Assembly (NCBI RefSeq): GCF_025628965.1
Contig: NZ_JAOTEN010000003.1
Location: 186,001-250,000 of the forward strand
From: Chryseobacterium gilvum
Lineage (GTDB): Bacteria > Bacteroidota > Bacteroidia > Flavobacteriales > Weeksellaceae
DNA: 64,000 nt
Reading direction: 5' to 3'
The notes below the pieces were generated by a model, which was given only the letters and a program-made list of their open reading frames with translations, searched no databases and had not been told where the DNA came from. Each line of letters starts with the position of its first letter. Within the stretch, counting starts at the first letter, position 1. Of this stretch, positions 49,928 through 59,074 are shown piece after piece. The position numbers and the translations under genes were made by a program.

Positions 49928-52735
49928 ATGACCATGAAAAAAATAGTAATTGTACTTTTAGGATTAATCACCCATAGTTTCTTTTCACAAAATTATTCAC
50001 AATATGTAAATCCTTTCATCGGAACGGGCGGTCACGGCCACACTTTTCCGGGCGCAATTGTACCGTTCGGGATGGTACAGCTTTCTCCAGATACGAGAAT
50101 CGACGGAAGCTGGGACGGCTGCAGCGGCTATCATTACTCAGATTCCGTGATTTATGGTTTTTCCCATACGCACTTAAACGGAACGGGAGTTTCCGATTAC
50201 GGAGATATTATGCTGATGCCGACCATGGGAAATCCGGGTTTAAGCCCAAAAGAATATTCATCTAAATTTTCACATCAAAACGAAAAAGCAACCGCAGGAT
50301 TTTATTCGGTTAAATTGGACAAACACAATATTGACGTCCGTTTAACAACAACAAAAAGAGTCGGCTATCATGAGTATACATTTAACAAAGCCGGAAATGC
50401 CAATATTATTTTAGATTTAAATCACCGGGATAAATTACTGGAAGGCGAGATAAAAATCATTGACAGTAAAACCATCGAAGTCTTCAGAAGAAGTGAAGCC
50501 TGGGCAACCAATCAATATATTTATGCTCGAATTGAGTTTTCAAAACCGATGAAAATTTCAAAAAAGAAATTCAACGGAAAAGAAGAAAATAATGCTTTTA
50601 CAGGTACCGAACTTGCCCTTGCTTTTACAGCTTCAGTGAAACAGGGAGAGAAAATCAGCGTGAAAGTTGCGATTTCCCCAACGGGTTATGAAGGTGCAAC
50701 AAAAAATATGCTGGCTGAAGGAAAATCCAATGATTTTGCATCCATAAAAAAACAGGCCGCTGCAGATTGGGACAAAGAATTATCAAAAATTGAGGTAAAA
50801 TCTGCTGACAAAGATAAACTGACTGTTTTCTACACCGCTTTATATCACGTTTTCACCCAGCCAAACATCAATATGGATGTGGATGGAAAATACAGAGGGC
50901 GTGATAACAAGTTTTACATGGCGAAAGATTTCGGGTACTACTCTGTTTTCTCACTTTGGGATACATTCAGAGGTGCACATCCTTTAATGGCTTTAATTGA
51001 TAAGAAAAGAACGGCAGATTTTGTCAATACATTCATCAAACAATATGAACAGGGCGGAAAACTTCCGGTTTGGGAACTCGCTTCCAATGAGACGGAATGC
51101 ATGATCGGCTATCATTCGGTTTCTGTCATTGCCGATGCGATGGCAAAAGGGGTTACAGGTTTTGACTATGAAAAAGCGTTTGAAGCGTCAAAAAATTCTG
51201 CCATGCTGGATATTTTCGGGTTGAATGCGTACAAGCAAAAAAACTACATCAGTATAGATGATGAGCATGAAAGCGTTTCCAAAACTCTGGAATATGCCTA
51301 TGACGACTGGTGTATCGCTCAAATGGCAAAAATTTTAGACAAAAAAGAAGATTACGAATACTTCATGAAGCGTTCTCAAAACTGGAAAAATCTTTATAAT
51401 CCGAACAACGGTTTTATGCAGGCGAGAAAAAACGGAAACTGGTATGAACCTTTTGATCCGAGTGAAGTCAACAACAATTATACGGAAGGAAATTCATGGC
51501 ATTACTCCTATTCCGTTATGCAGGATATTCCGGGATTGATTGCGGCACACGGCGGAAAAGAAAAATTTGAACAATTTATTGATGCGATTTTTTCAGCTTC
51601 AGATAAAACGACGGGAAGGGAACAAGTGGACATTACCGGATTAATGGGACAATACGCACAGGGAAACGAACCGAGCCATCACATCGCTTATCTGTACAAT
51701 TTTGTGGATAAACCTCAAAAAACGGAAGAAAAAATAAAATATATCCTCGATCATTTCTACAAAAACGCTCCCGATGGTTTAATCGGAAACGAAGACTGCG
51801 GACAAATGAGCGCGTGGTTTATTTTAAGTTCTATGGGAATATATGCGGTCACTCCCGGAAAACCAGAGTGGGAAACGGTAACTCCTTATTTTGATGAAAT
51901 TAAACTCCATTTAGAAGACGGAACCACAAAAATTATTACTAAAAAGACTCCGAAAAGTGAGCTTAAATATTTAGGTTTTGAAAATGTGAAAACAGCAAAA
52001 GAATTAAAATATACAGAGCAAACCGCTTCTCCCGTCATTGCTGCAGACCGGTTGTTTGATTTTACTACTCAGGTTAAAATTACTCCCTTGAACGAAAAAG
52101 ACAAAATCTATTACATGACGATGGATGAGGATGATAAAAACGTCAGAAAAACATTTAAAGCATATAAAGAGCCTTTCACCATCAGTAAAACCACGCAGGT
52201 TTCTACGTATGCCGAGAGAAATGGTGAAAAAAGCTCGATCACGACATCGGATTTTAACAGAAGGCCTAATCATTGGGATATTACGATTAATTCTACTGTA
52301 AACCCGCAATATACTGCGGGTGGAAAATTGGCTTTAATTGACGGGATCAACGGAGATATCAACTGGAGAAAAGGTGAATGGCAAGGCTACCAAGGGCAAA
52401 CTGTAGAAGCGATTATTGATTTCAAATCGCCCCAACCGGTCAACCACATCTCTTCGACCTATCTTCAGGACAGCAGGGCCTGGATTTTAATGCCTAAAAA
52501 AGTAGAATATTATGCCTCCATGGACGGAAAAACATACATTCTTCTGAAAACCCTCGATAATACGATTGATCCTAAGGACACGAATGTTCAGGTAAAAGAC
52601 TTTGCGACAGAAGTTTTACCGACGGAAGCACGCTTTATCAAAGTGAAAGCCTACCACTTTGGCAAACTCCCGGAATGGCATCAAGGTGCAGGTGGAGATG
52701 CTTATGTTTTTGTGGATGAAATTTCGGTGAAATAA
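49928..52735 (+). CDS. GH92 family alpha-mannosidase
   Basis: Secreted exo-alpha-mannosidase, 935 residues with a signal peptide (about 1-23). YVNPFIGTGGHGHTFPGAIVPFGMVQLSPDTR opens the GH92 domain; GFSHTHLNGTGVSDYGDIML and, further on, SLWDTFRGAHPLMALID and NEPSHHIAYLYNF are GH92 signatures. A C-terminal F5/8-type (CBM32) domain spans about 790-935. It acts on mannose-containing glycans. An alternative ATG at 49934 gives MKKIVIV. No SusCD pair nearby. Confidence 0.93.
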   Translation: MTMKKIVIVLLGLITHSFFSQNYSQYVNPFIGTGGHGHTFPGAIVPFGMVQLSPDTRIDGSWDGCSGYHYSDSVIYGFSHTHLNGTGVSDYGDIMLMPTMGNPGLSPKEYSSKFSHQNEKATAGFYSVKLDKHNIDVRLTTTKRVGYHEYTFNKAGNANIILDLNHRDKLLEGEIKIIDSKTIEVFRRSEAWATNQYIYARIEFSKPMKISKKKFNGKEENNAFTGTELALAFTASVKQGEKISVKVAISPTGYEGATKNMLAEGKSNDFASIKKQAAADWDKELSKIEVKSADKDKLTVFYTALYHVFTQPNINMDVDGKYRGRDNKFYMAKDFGYYSVFSLWDTFRGAHPLMALIDKKRTADFVNTFIKQYEQGGKLPVWELASNETECMIGYHSVSVIADAMAKGVTGFDYEKAFEASKNSAMLDIFGLNAYKQKNYISIDDEHESVSKTLEYAYDDWCIAQMAKILDKKEDYEYFMKRSQNWKNLYNPNNGFMQARKNGNWYEPFDPSEVNNNYTEGNSWHYSYSVMQDIPGLIAAHGGKEKFEQFIDAIFSASDKTTGREQVDITGLMGQYAQGNEPSHHIAYLYNFVDKPQKTEEKIKYILDHFYKNAPDGLIGNEDCGQMSAWFILSSMGIYAVTPGKPEWETVTPYFDEIKLHLEDGTTKIITKKTPKSELKYLGFENVKTAKELKYTEQTASPVIAADRLFDFTTQVKITPLNEKDKIYYMTMDEDDKNVRKTFKAYKEPFTISKTTQVSTYAERNGEKSSITTSDFNRRPNHWDITINSTVNPQYTAGGKLALIDGINGDINWRKGEWQGYQGQTVEAIIDFKSPQPVNHISSTYLQDSRAWILMPKKVEYYASMDGKTYILLKTLDNTIDPKDTNVQVKDFATEVLPTEARFIKVKAYHFGKLPEWHQGAGGDAYVFVDEISVK

Positions 52736-52737
52736 GC

Positions 52738-52945
52738 TTGTAATTAAATATTTCAACTTCGGAATTTCCTTTAAAAACTGTCGTATGGCAAAAAGATCTT
52801 CTGATTTCCTAAAGGTTTCTTTTGAGGGATTAATAGAATAAATAATTTCACTTATTTTTTCGGTTTCTTCCGTAGAAAAAACATTGCTGATAATAGAAAA
52901 ACCTTTATCAGCAATGATATTTTTATGCTGTTCTAAATTCAACAT
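52738..52945 (-). pseudogene. Truncated phytanoyl-CoA dioxygenase (PhyH) family remnant
   Basis: The first about 69 residues (MLNLEQHKNIIADKGFSIIS, then FSTEETEKISEII and DLFAIRQFLKEIPKLKYLI) look like the N terminus of a PhyH-family protein, usually about 240 residues. The open frame then runs antisense into the GH92 gene with no similarity, so the catalytic HxD...H part is lost. The cut falls exactly at the GH92 stop codon. Family assignment is by memory. Confidence 0.62.
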
Positions 52946-52960
52946 GATGATTATAACTTT

Positions 52961-52981
52961 TAATTACTAATTACTAATTAT
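52961..52981. repeat. Short AATTACT tandem repeat
   Basis: Three tandem units TAATTACTAATTACTAATTA between the PhyH remnant and the symporter gene. Possibly a slipped-strand repeat; no function assigned. Confidence 0.5.
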
Positions 52982-54231
52982 TACAGATCTCCACCATGAT
53001 TATCCAGCTGCCTTTCCCATTTCGAAACGGCAGAAGTTGCCAGAGCATTTCCCAGAACATTCGTCATACTTCTCCCCATATCGCAGAAATGATCGATCGG
53101 TAAAATCAGCGCAATCCCTTCCGGCGGAATCCCAAACATAGAACAGGTTGCCACAATAATGACCAGCGAAGCTCTTGGAACTCCCGCAATTCCTTTTGAG
53201 GTAAGCATCAATACCAAAAGCATCGTAATCTGCTGTCCTACCGTCATTTCTATTCCATAAATCTGAGCAATAAAAATAGAAGCGAAAGTCATATACATCA
53301 TACTTCCATCCAGATTAAAAGAATATCCTAAAGGTAAAATAAAAGAAACTACTCTATTATTACACCCGAATCGTTCTAGTTCTTCCACCAGTTTTGGAAA
53401 CACCGCTTCGGAACTTGTGGTGGAAAAAGCGATTAATAAAGGTTCCTTTATTCTTTTTAACAGTTCGAAAAGACGGTTTCCTAAAATAAGATAACCTACC
53501 AGTAGCAAAACCAGCCATAAAATACCTAACGCGAAGAAAAAGTCTCTAAGATAAATCGCGTATACTTTAAATATTTCAAAACCATTGGTGGCAACAACTG
53601 CAGCAATTGCTCCCAAAACTCCAAAAGGCGCAAACCACATGATATAGCCTACCATTTTTAAAATTCCGTGCGCAATGATATCAAACAGTTTAATCACAGG
53701 CTGTGCATATTCTTCTCCTAAATTTGCCAGAGCAACCCCAAACATTATGGAGAAAACCACAATTTGCAACACTTCATTGGTGGCAAAAGCTTCAAAAATA
53801 CTTTTGGGAATAATATGTTTTACAAAATCTTCCAGAGAAAACCCTTTGCTTGTTTTTAAAAGCTCTTCCGCAGAAGCTGCATCCTGAATAGGAAGCTTGG
53901 TAACGTGTCCCGGCTCGAGCCAGTTAACCAAAATCAAACCTATAAAAAGAGAAATCAAAGACGCTGAAATAAACCATAGCATCGCTTTTGTGCCTACTCT
54001 TCCAATCATTTTGATATCGCTCATCTTCGCGATCCCAACAACGAGGGTAGTAAAAACCAGCGGTGCGATAATCATCTGAACCAACCTGATAAAAACAGTT
54101 CCTAAGAGCTTTATATTTTTAGAAAAAGGCTCCGCACTTTCCGGATATTGCAGATGAACGAATCCTCCAATTCCTACTCCCAACAGAAGAGCAATGATGA
54201 TGGCAAAAAATAATTTGTTTTGTCCTTTCAT
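52981..54231 (-). CDS. Dicarboxylate/amino acid:cation symporter (DAACS)
   Basis: 416 residues from ATG 54231, multi-pass membrane protein of the GltP/DctA family: MIIAPLVFTTLVVGIAKM, then AFSTTSSEAVFPKLVEELERFG (re-entrant loop serine-rich motif), SFNLDGSMMYMTFASIFIAQ and HFCDMGRSMTNVLGNALAT. Transports glutamate, aspartate or C4-dicarboxylates with Na+ or H+. Which one is not shown. An upstream ATG at 54252 adds MWLFNII. Confidence 0.93.
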   Translation of the reverse strand: MKGQNKLFFAIIIALLLGVGIGGFVHLQYPESAEPFSKNIKLLGTVFIRLVQMIIAPLVFTTLVVGIAKMSDIKMIGRVGTKAMLWFISASLISLFIGLILVNWLEPGHVTKLPIQDAASAEELLKTSKGFSLEDFVKHIIPKSIFEAFATNEVLQIVVFSIMFGVALANLGEEYAQPVIKLFDIIAHGILKMVGYIMWFAPFGVLGAIAAVVATNGFEIFKVYAIYLRDFFFALGILWLVLLLVGYLILGNRLFELLKRIKEPLLIAFSTTSSEAVFPKLVEELERFGCNNRVVSFILPLGYSFNLDGSMMYMTFASIFIAQIYGIEMTVGQQITMLLVLMLTSKGIAGVPRASLVIIVATCSMFGIPPEGIALILPIDHFCDMGRSMTNVLGNALATSAVSKWERQLDNHGGDL

Positions 54232-54438
54232 AATAATGTTGAATAGCCACAAATATAATGGTTTTTCTGCTGAACCTTAAAGTTTTGTGAATTTCATTAA
54301 AATTAAGAATTTATAAAATTAATATTCACATTATTAATCTATTGAAGAAAAATCTTTATAAAATTATTCATTTTTCAGATGATTGGTATAGATTTTATTA
54401 TTACATTTGAGTGTATTTAAAACATTAAACAAACAATT

Positions 54439-54927
54439 ATGAAAAAAACAATCGCAATGTCTGCCTTAGCTTTGGCAGTATCATTTGGATCTATTTCGTG
54501 CAAAAAAAAGGTTTCTGATGCTGATCTTCAGACTCAGGCGACCACTGTTGTCACTTCAAACCCAAGCGCAACTGTAGAGATGAAAGAAGGTGTGGCACAT
54601 CTTAGCGGAACTTTTGCGACGCAGGCTGAAAAAGACGCTGCTATAAAATCCCTTAAAGAGATTAAAGGAGTAAAAGATGTTATGGATATGGCAACTGTTG
54701 TTCCTGCACCTATTGAAAGTCCTGTAGAGACTGCATCAGCGGTAGATCCTATGGTTCAGCAAAAAGTACAGGACGCGGTGAAAGATTTCCCTTCCGTAAA
54801 GGTAGAAGTGATAGACGGAGAATTGACTCTTACCGGAAACGTATCTTCATTACAGGCAAGAAAGATCAAAGAATCTGTAGATGCCTTGAAAATCGGAAAG
54901 TATAACAATAATTTAGTCGTAAAATAA
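54439..54927 (+). CDS. BON-domain lipoprotein
   Basis: 162 residues; lipobox ISCKKK at about 18-20. Two BON domains: VVTSNPSATVEMKEGVAHLSGT (about 35-92) and VKDFPSVKVEVIDGELTLTGNV (about 113-162). BON domains bind lipids. It ends 5 bp before a second related gene. A TACATTTG promoter-like box is visible near 54407. Confidence 0.9.
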   Translation: MKKTIAMSALALAVSFGSISCKKKVSDADLQTQATTVVTSNPSATVEMKEGVAHLSGTFATQAEKDAAIKSLKEIKGVKDVMDMATVVPAPIESPVETASAVDPMVQQKVQDAVKDFPSVKVEVIDGELTLTGNVSSLQARKIKESVDALKIGKYNNNLVVK

Positions 54928-54932
54928 TCAAG

Positions 54933-55352
54933 ATGAGCACATTACAAGATAAATATTCAGGAGTTATTTCTGCAGCTCAGTCTGCAGGAGTTTCTAACCT
55001 TCAGGTTCAGGAGCAGGACGGTATTCTGTATGTAACCGGAAACGCTGCCAATACCGCTACAAAAGATGCGGTTTGGAATGCATTGGGAGCGATTGATTCT
55101 ACCTATTCTGCTACCGATATTAATATCGATGTACAGGTTGCAGGCCTTTCTTCAGGTGCCGCTCTTACTGTAGCAACAGAAGATTCTAACCTGAACATCA
55201 GACAGGAGCCTTCTACAGATGCTGCTGTTGTAGGAAAAGCTTCAAAAGGATCTTCCGTAACGTTGATTGAGCAGACTTCGGACGATTGGTGGAAAGTGAA
55301 AACCGATGACGGACAGGAAGGTTATGCGTATTCAAGATATTTAAGAGCTTAA
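54933..55352 (+). CDS. BON-like/SH3b protein
   Basis: 139 residues. N-terminal BON-like fold (VSNLQVQEQDGILYVTGNAAN, 18-65), C-terminal SH3b (ALTVATEDSNLNIRQEPSTDAAVVGKASKGSSVTLIEQTSDDWWKVKTDDGQEGYAYSRYL). No signal peptide is seen, unusual for an SH3b domain that normally binds cell wall. It follows the BON lipoprotein directly; shared function likely. Confidence 0.85.
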   Translation: MSTLQDKYSGVISAAQSAGVSNLQVQEQDGILYVTGNAANTATKDAVWNALGAIDSTYSATDINIDVQVAGLSSGAALTVATEDSNLNIRQEPSTDAAVVGKASKGSSVTLIEQTSDDWWKVKTDDGQEGYAYSRYLRA

Positions 55353-55375
55353 TTAGAAGCTAAACATTCAATAAA

Positions 55376-55406
55376 ATCCCTGAAAGAAATTTCGGGGATT
55401 TTTTAT
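55376..55406 (+). terminator. Terminator of BON/SH3 pair
   Basis: AAATCCCTGAAA and TTTCGGGGATTT pair with a mismatch and a bulge, followed by TTTATT. Confidence 0.75.
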
Positions 55407-55470
55407 TGTGCTTTGCAAAATGATGAAGCTGAGATGTTTTTTATGTTTAAATTAGCGTTAAATTTTTTTT

Positions 55471-57321
55471 ATGAAAATCCATATTTCAATTTTATTCATT
55501 TTCTTTTTCATTCTCGGAAATTCACAGTCAACAGATACTTTTGTTAAAGACAACTTTACCAAAAAGGAAATTTATATCCCGATGCGCGATGGAACAAAGC
55601 TTTTTACGGCGGTGTATATTCCTAAAGATATTTCTAATAAAAACAAATATCCGTTTTTAATGCAGAGAACGTGCTATAGCATCGCTCCTTACGGTGAAAA
55701 TGAATTTAAAACCAAACTCGGTCCCAACCAATTTTTAATGAAAGACAAGTACATTTTTGTGTATCAGGACGTTCGAGGAAGATATATGAGTGAAGGGACT
55801 TTCACCAATATGACACCACAAGTTGAAAGAAAAACCAAAAAAGATGTTGATGAAAGTACGGATACGTATGACACCATCGATTGGTTATTAAAAAATATTA
55901 CAGATAACAACGGGAAAGTCGGCCAGTTCGGGACTTCTTATCCCGGATTTTATACTGCAGCCGGGATTTTAGCAGAGCATCCTGCTTTGGTGGCTTCATC
56001 TCCACAGGCTCCCATTTCAGATTTCTGGAATGACGATTTTCTTCACAACGGAAAATTTATGTTGGGCTATTTCAGGACATTTCCTGTTTTCGGAGTTCAG
56101 AAGACAAGGGCCGAAAACAAAGCTTGGTATTCAGATTCTATGATTAAAACCACTTCTGAAGACGGCTTGAAATTTTACCGCGAGATGGGAACTCTGAAGG
56201 ATGGCTATGATAAATACTATAAAGATAATTTCTTCATGACTGAAATTATGAATCATCCAAACTACGATGAATACTGGCAAAAAAGAAGCCTCCTTCCTCA
56301 TCTCAAAAATGTAAATCATGCGGTAATGACGGTCGGTGGTTGGTTTGATGCTGAAGATCTCTCAGGACCGCTAAATATATATAAAACAATTGAAAAAACC
56401 AGCCCGAAAGCCAAAAACACAATTGTAATGGGGCCTTTTTCTCATGGAGCATGGGCTCAGGAACAGGGAAAACATTTTCATAATCAAATTTATTTTGGAG
56501 ACAGCATCGCAACGTATTATCAGAAAAATATTGAGACGAAATTTTTTAATCATTATTTAAAAGGAAATGCAAAGCAGGATGCAGGTTTACCTGAAGCTTT
56601 GATGTATGACACCGGCGCAAAACAATGGAGAGAATTTGCCACTTATCCTCCAAAAGAGGGTCAAAAAATAAATTTCTATTTATCAAACGGAACCTTAAAA
56701 AGCTCAGCAGGACAAAGCTTTTCGGAATATTACAGTGATCCGAATAATCCGGTTATAAGTTCAGATAACCTAAAAGATTTCAATGGTTTTACTCCAAAAA
56801 ATTACATGTCTGAAGATCAAAGATTTGCAGAAGGAAGACCGGATGTTTTAACTTTTACGACAGATGTGTTGACAGATGATATGACTTTCGCAGGAGAGAT
56901 TATGGCTAAATTAAACATCGCTTCAACCTCTACAGATGCAGATTTTGCGGTAAAACTAATTGATGTTTATCCCGAAGATTTTAAACCTGTTGAGAAAAAA
57001 GAGGGAGTTGTTTACGGAAATTATCATCAAATGGTGAGAAGTGAAATTATGCCTGCAAGATTTAGAAATTCAAGAGAAAAAGCAGAACCCTTAATCCCGA
57101 ATCAGAAAACGGCAGTACATTTCAGATTGCAGGATGTCGTGCATACTTTCAAAAAAGGACATAAAATTCAAATACAGATTTCTTCAACCTGGTTCCCGCT
57201 TTTCGCAGTCAATCCTCAGAAATTTATGGATAACCCGAATTTTGCAACAAAAGAAGATTACACGAAAGCACTGATCAAAATTTTTGAAGACAGTGCAATT
57301 GAAGTTGAGGTTTTAAAATAA
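55471..57321 (+). CDS. CocE/NonD-family serine hydrolase
   Basis: 616 residues with signal peptide (1-18). Alpha/beta hydrolase with the S15/CocE motif GQFGTSYPGF (nucleophile Ser156), the capping helical insertion and a C-terminal jelly-roll (VLTDDMTFAGEIMAKLNIAS to FKKGHKIQIQISSTWFPL). Members are esterases or Xaa-Pro dipeptidyl-like enzymes; the substrate cannot be told. Probably periplasmic or secreted. Confidence 0.92.
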   Translation: MKIHISILFIFFFILGNSQSTDTFVKDNFTKKEIYIPMRDGTKLFTAVYIPKDISNKNKYPFLMQRTCYSIAPYGENEFKTKLGPNQFLMKDKYIFVYQDVRGRYMSEGTFTNMTPQVERKTKKDVDESTDTYDTIDWLLKNITDNNGKVGQFGTSYPGFYTAAGILAEHPALVASSPQAPISDFWNDDFLHNGKFMLGYFRTFPVFGVQKTRAENKAWYSDSMIKTTSEDGLKFYREMGTLKDGYDKYYKDNFFMTEIMNHPNYDEYWQKRSLLPHLKNVNHAVMTVGGWFDAEDLSGPLNIYKTIEKTSPKAKNTIVMGPFSHGAWAQEQGKHFHNQIYFGDSIATYYQKNIETKFFNHYLKGNAKQDAGLPEALMYDTGAKQWREFATYPPKEGQKINFYLSNGTLKSSAGQSFSEYYSDPNNPVISSDNLKDFNGFTPKNYMSEDQRFAEGRPDVLTFTTDVLTDDMTFAGEIMAKLNIASTSTDADFAVKLIDVYPEDFKPVEKKEGVVYGNYHQMVRSEIMPARFRNSREKAEPLIPNQKTAVHFRLQDVVHTFKKGHKIQIQISSTWFPLFAVNPQKFMDNPNFATKEDYTKALIKIFEDSAIEVEVLK

Positions 57322-57324
57322 ATA

Positions 57325-57354
57325 TAAAGGCTGTTCAGATTTGAGCAGCCTTTA
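57325..57354 (+). terminator. Terminator after CocE gene
   Basis: TAAAGGCTGTTCA and TGAGCAGCCTTTA form a 13-bp stem with one G-U pair or mismatch. The T-tract is short. Confidence 0.6.
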
Positions 57355-57401
57355 AAATGTGGAGATTTAAAACAGAATATTATAATAGATTTACTTAAAT
57401 A

Positions 57402-58013
57402 CTAATTCTCAATCGTTCTGAACGTCAGATTCACTCTCGGAGTTTTCACTTTTGTCGTTGGCGGAAGCCGATGCATCCAATGGTCTTGTGTTTTACCTTT
57501 CATGACCAATAGACTTCCGTTTTCCAGAAATAGTTCTACTTTTTCTTTGGATGTTTTATGTTTAAATAAGAATTTTCTTTCTGCTCCGAAAGTCAGAGAA
57601 GCAATTGCGCCATGTTTTTTCAGATCTTTTTCACCGTCGCTGTGATACGCCATTCCTTCACTTCCGTCATGGTATAAATTCAGAAGACAGGAATTATAGG
57701 TTTCCCCCGAAATTTCTTCACATTTTTGCTTTAATTTCAATAATTCCGGAGTCCATATTTTTGCATATTTTGTCCGTTTTGAGTACGTATATTCAAAGGG
57801 TTTTTCTCCGAACCAGGCAACTTTTCTTTTGGTTAAAATCAATTTACCAAAAATCACCGCTTCATCATTTTCCCAGGGAATTTCGTTGAATAAATATTGG
57901 TAAAATCGTTCGCAATCAGCATCAGAAAAAATTTTTCCGTAATATTCTGCGGTTCCGTCTTTTGGAAGTATGTTGACAGGAAAACCTGATATTTCTTCGA
58001 ATAGGCTTATCAT
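57402..58013 (-). CDS. alkB: AlkB-like 2-oxoglutarate dioxygenase
   Basis: 203 residues. Oxidative removal of alkyl lesions from DNA/RNA. Fe(II) ligands lie in AYHSDGE (HxD) and in HRLPPTTKVKTPRVNLTFR (His and 2-oxoglutarate-binding Arg pair). Longer than ALKBH2-like minimum and in keeping with bacterial alkylated DNA repair proteins. Near the Ada-like gene (58148) on the same strand; between them is a hairpin repeat. Confidence 0.9.
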   Translation of the reverse strand: MISLFEEISGFPVNILPKDGTAEYYGKIFSDADCERFYQYLFNEIPWENDEAVIFGKLILTKRKVAWFGEKPFEYTYSKRTKYAKIWTPELLKLKQKCEEISGETYNSCLLNLYHDGSEGMAYHSDGEKDLKKHGAIASLTFGAERKFLFKHKTSKEKVELFLENGSLLVMKGKTQDHWMHRLPPTTKVKTPRVNLTFRTIEN

Positions 58014-58054
58014 TTTTCTTTAAGTTAAGATTGTTTAATATTTAAAATAAGTTT

Positions 58055-58105
58055 GGCTAAAGCCAGTTGATCATACTCTTTTTATAAAACGGACTAAAGT
58101 CCGTT
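58055..58105 (+). repeat. Paired TAAAG hairpin repeat
   Basis: Two small palindromes, GGCTAAAGCC (58055-58064) and AACGGACTAAAGTCCGTT (58088-58105), separated by 23 bp, followed by CTATTGAT. From memory a similar GGGCTAAAGCCCGTTCCTATTGA element is dispersed in Chryseobacterium and Flavobacterium genomes. Confidence 0.65.
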
Positions 58106-58147
58106 CTATTGATAAAATCCATGCTTATTTCGTATGAAATATCTGTA

Positions 58148-59008
58148 TTAATTTGTGTGTAAAGTATCTGAATACACTCTTGAACTTTCCCAGCCAATCA
58201 TCAGTTGTTTCCTGTCACTTCCCCACATGTAGCCTCCCAATTTCCCGGATGACTGAATGACACGATGGCACGGAATTAGAAATGCCACAGGATTACTTCC
58301 GATTGCAGTTCCCACCGCTCTGGAAGCTTTGGAATTGCCAATTTTACCGGCTAAATTTCCATAGGTAGATAATTTTCCCATCGGAATAGTCAGCAAACTT
58401 TCCCAGACCTTCAATTGAAAATCTGTGCCTTTTAAATGCAACTTAATAGTTTCCGGATGAGACCAGTCTTTTTCGAAAATCGACAATGCATTTTTCTGAA
58501 GATCATTATGTTGTTCAGAAAAAGATGCATTGGGGAATTTATGGTGTAATTCCCTCAATGCATGTTCTTCATTCTCTTCAAAAGCCATGTAGCAGATTCC
58601 TTTTTCGGTGGAAGCGACAATGACTTTTCCAAAACAGGTTTCGGAAAAACGGTATTGAATGATAAGGTTTTTTCCGCCGTTTTTATATTCCGCCGGAGAC
58701 ATCCCTTCAATCTTTATAAATAAATCGTGCAGCCTGCTTGTACTGGAAAATCCTGTTTCAAAGGTAGCATCAAATAGGCTTGCTTTTTCTTCTTTCAATA
58801 AACTTTTAGCATGTTCGAGGCTGATGAACTGTAAAAATTTCTTCGGACTCGTTCCCGCCCAATCCGTAAATATTTTCTGAAAATGGGCCGGGCTCAGATT
58901 GATTTTCTCTGCCACTTCATCCAGATTGGGCTGAAGCTTAAAATTGCTCCGGATATATTCTATCGCTTTGGCAATTCTGTGGTAATCGATTTGATTCTGT
59001 GTGGACAT
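58148..59008 (-). CDS. AraC-HTH fused methylated-DNA–cysteine methyltransferase (Ada-like)
   Basis: 286 residues. N-terminal AraC-type HTH (about 1-100: ISPA... and LSPAHFQKIFTDWAGTSPKKFLQF, FSSTSRLHDLFIKIEGMSPAEY) joined to a C-terminal O6-alkylguanine transferase with the acceptor Cys247 in IPCHRVIQ. It lacks the Zn-binding N-terminal Cys domain of E. coli Ada that senses phosphotriesters. Likely regulates and repairs; partner of the alkB-like gene. Confidence 0.92.
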   Translation of the reverse strand: MSTQNQIDYHRIAKAIEYIRSNFKLQPNLDEVAEKINLSPAHFQKIFTDWAGTSPKKFLQFISLEHAKSLLKEEKASLFDATFETGFSSTSRLHDLFIKIEGMSPAEYKNGGKNLIIQYRFSETCFGKVIVASTEKGICYMAFEENEEHALRELHHKFPNASFSEQHNDLQKNALSIFEKDWSHPETIKLHLKGTDFQLKVWESLLTIPMGKLSTYGNLAGKIGNSKASRAVGTAIGSNPVAFLIPCHRVIQSSGKLGGYMWGSDRKQLMIGWESSRVYSDTLHTN

Positions 59009-59074
59009 TGTTTTTGATTTACCTCACAAATTTCCAGAAAAAATCTCCCCGAAAAAATCCGAATCTTGCGAAGT

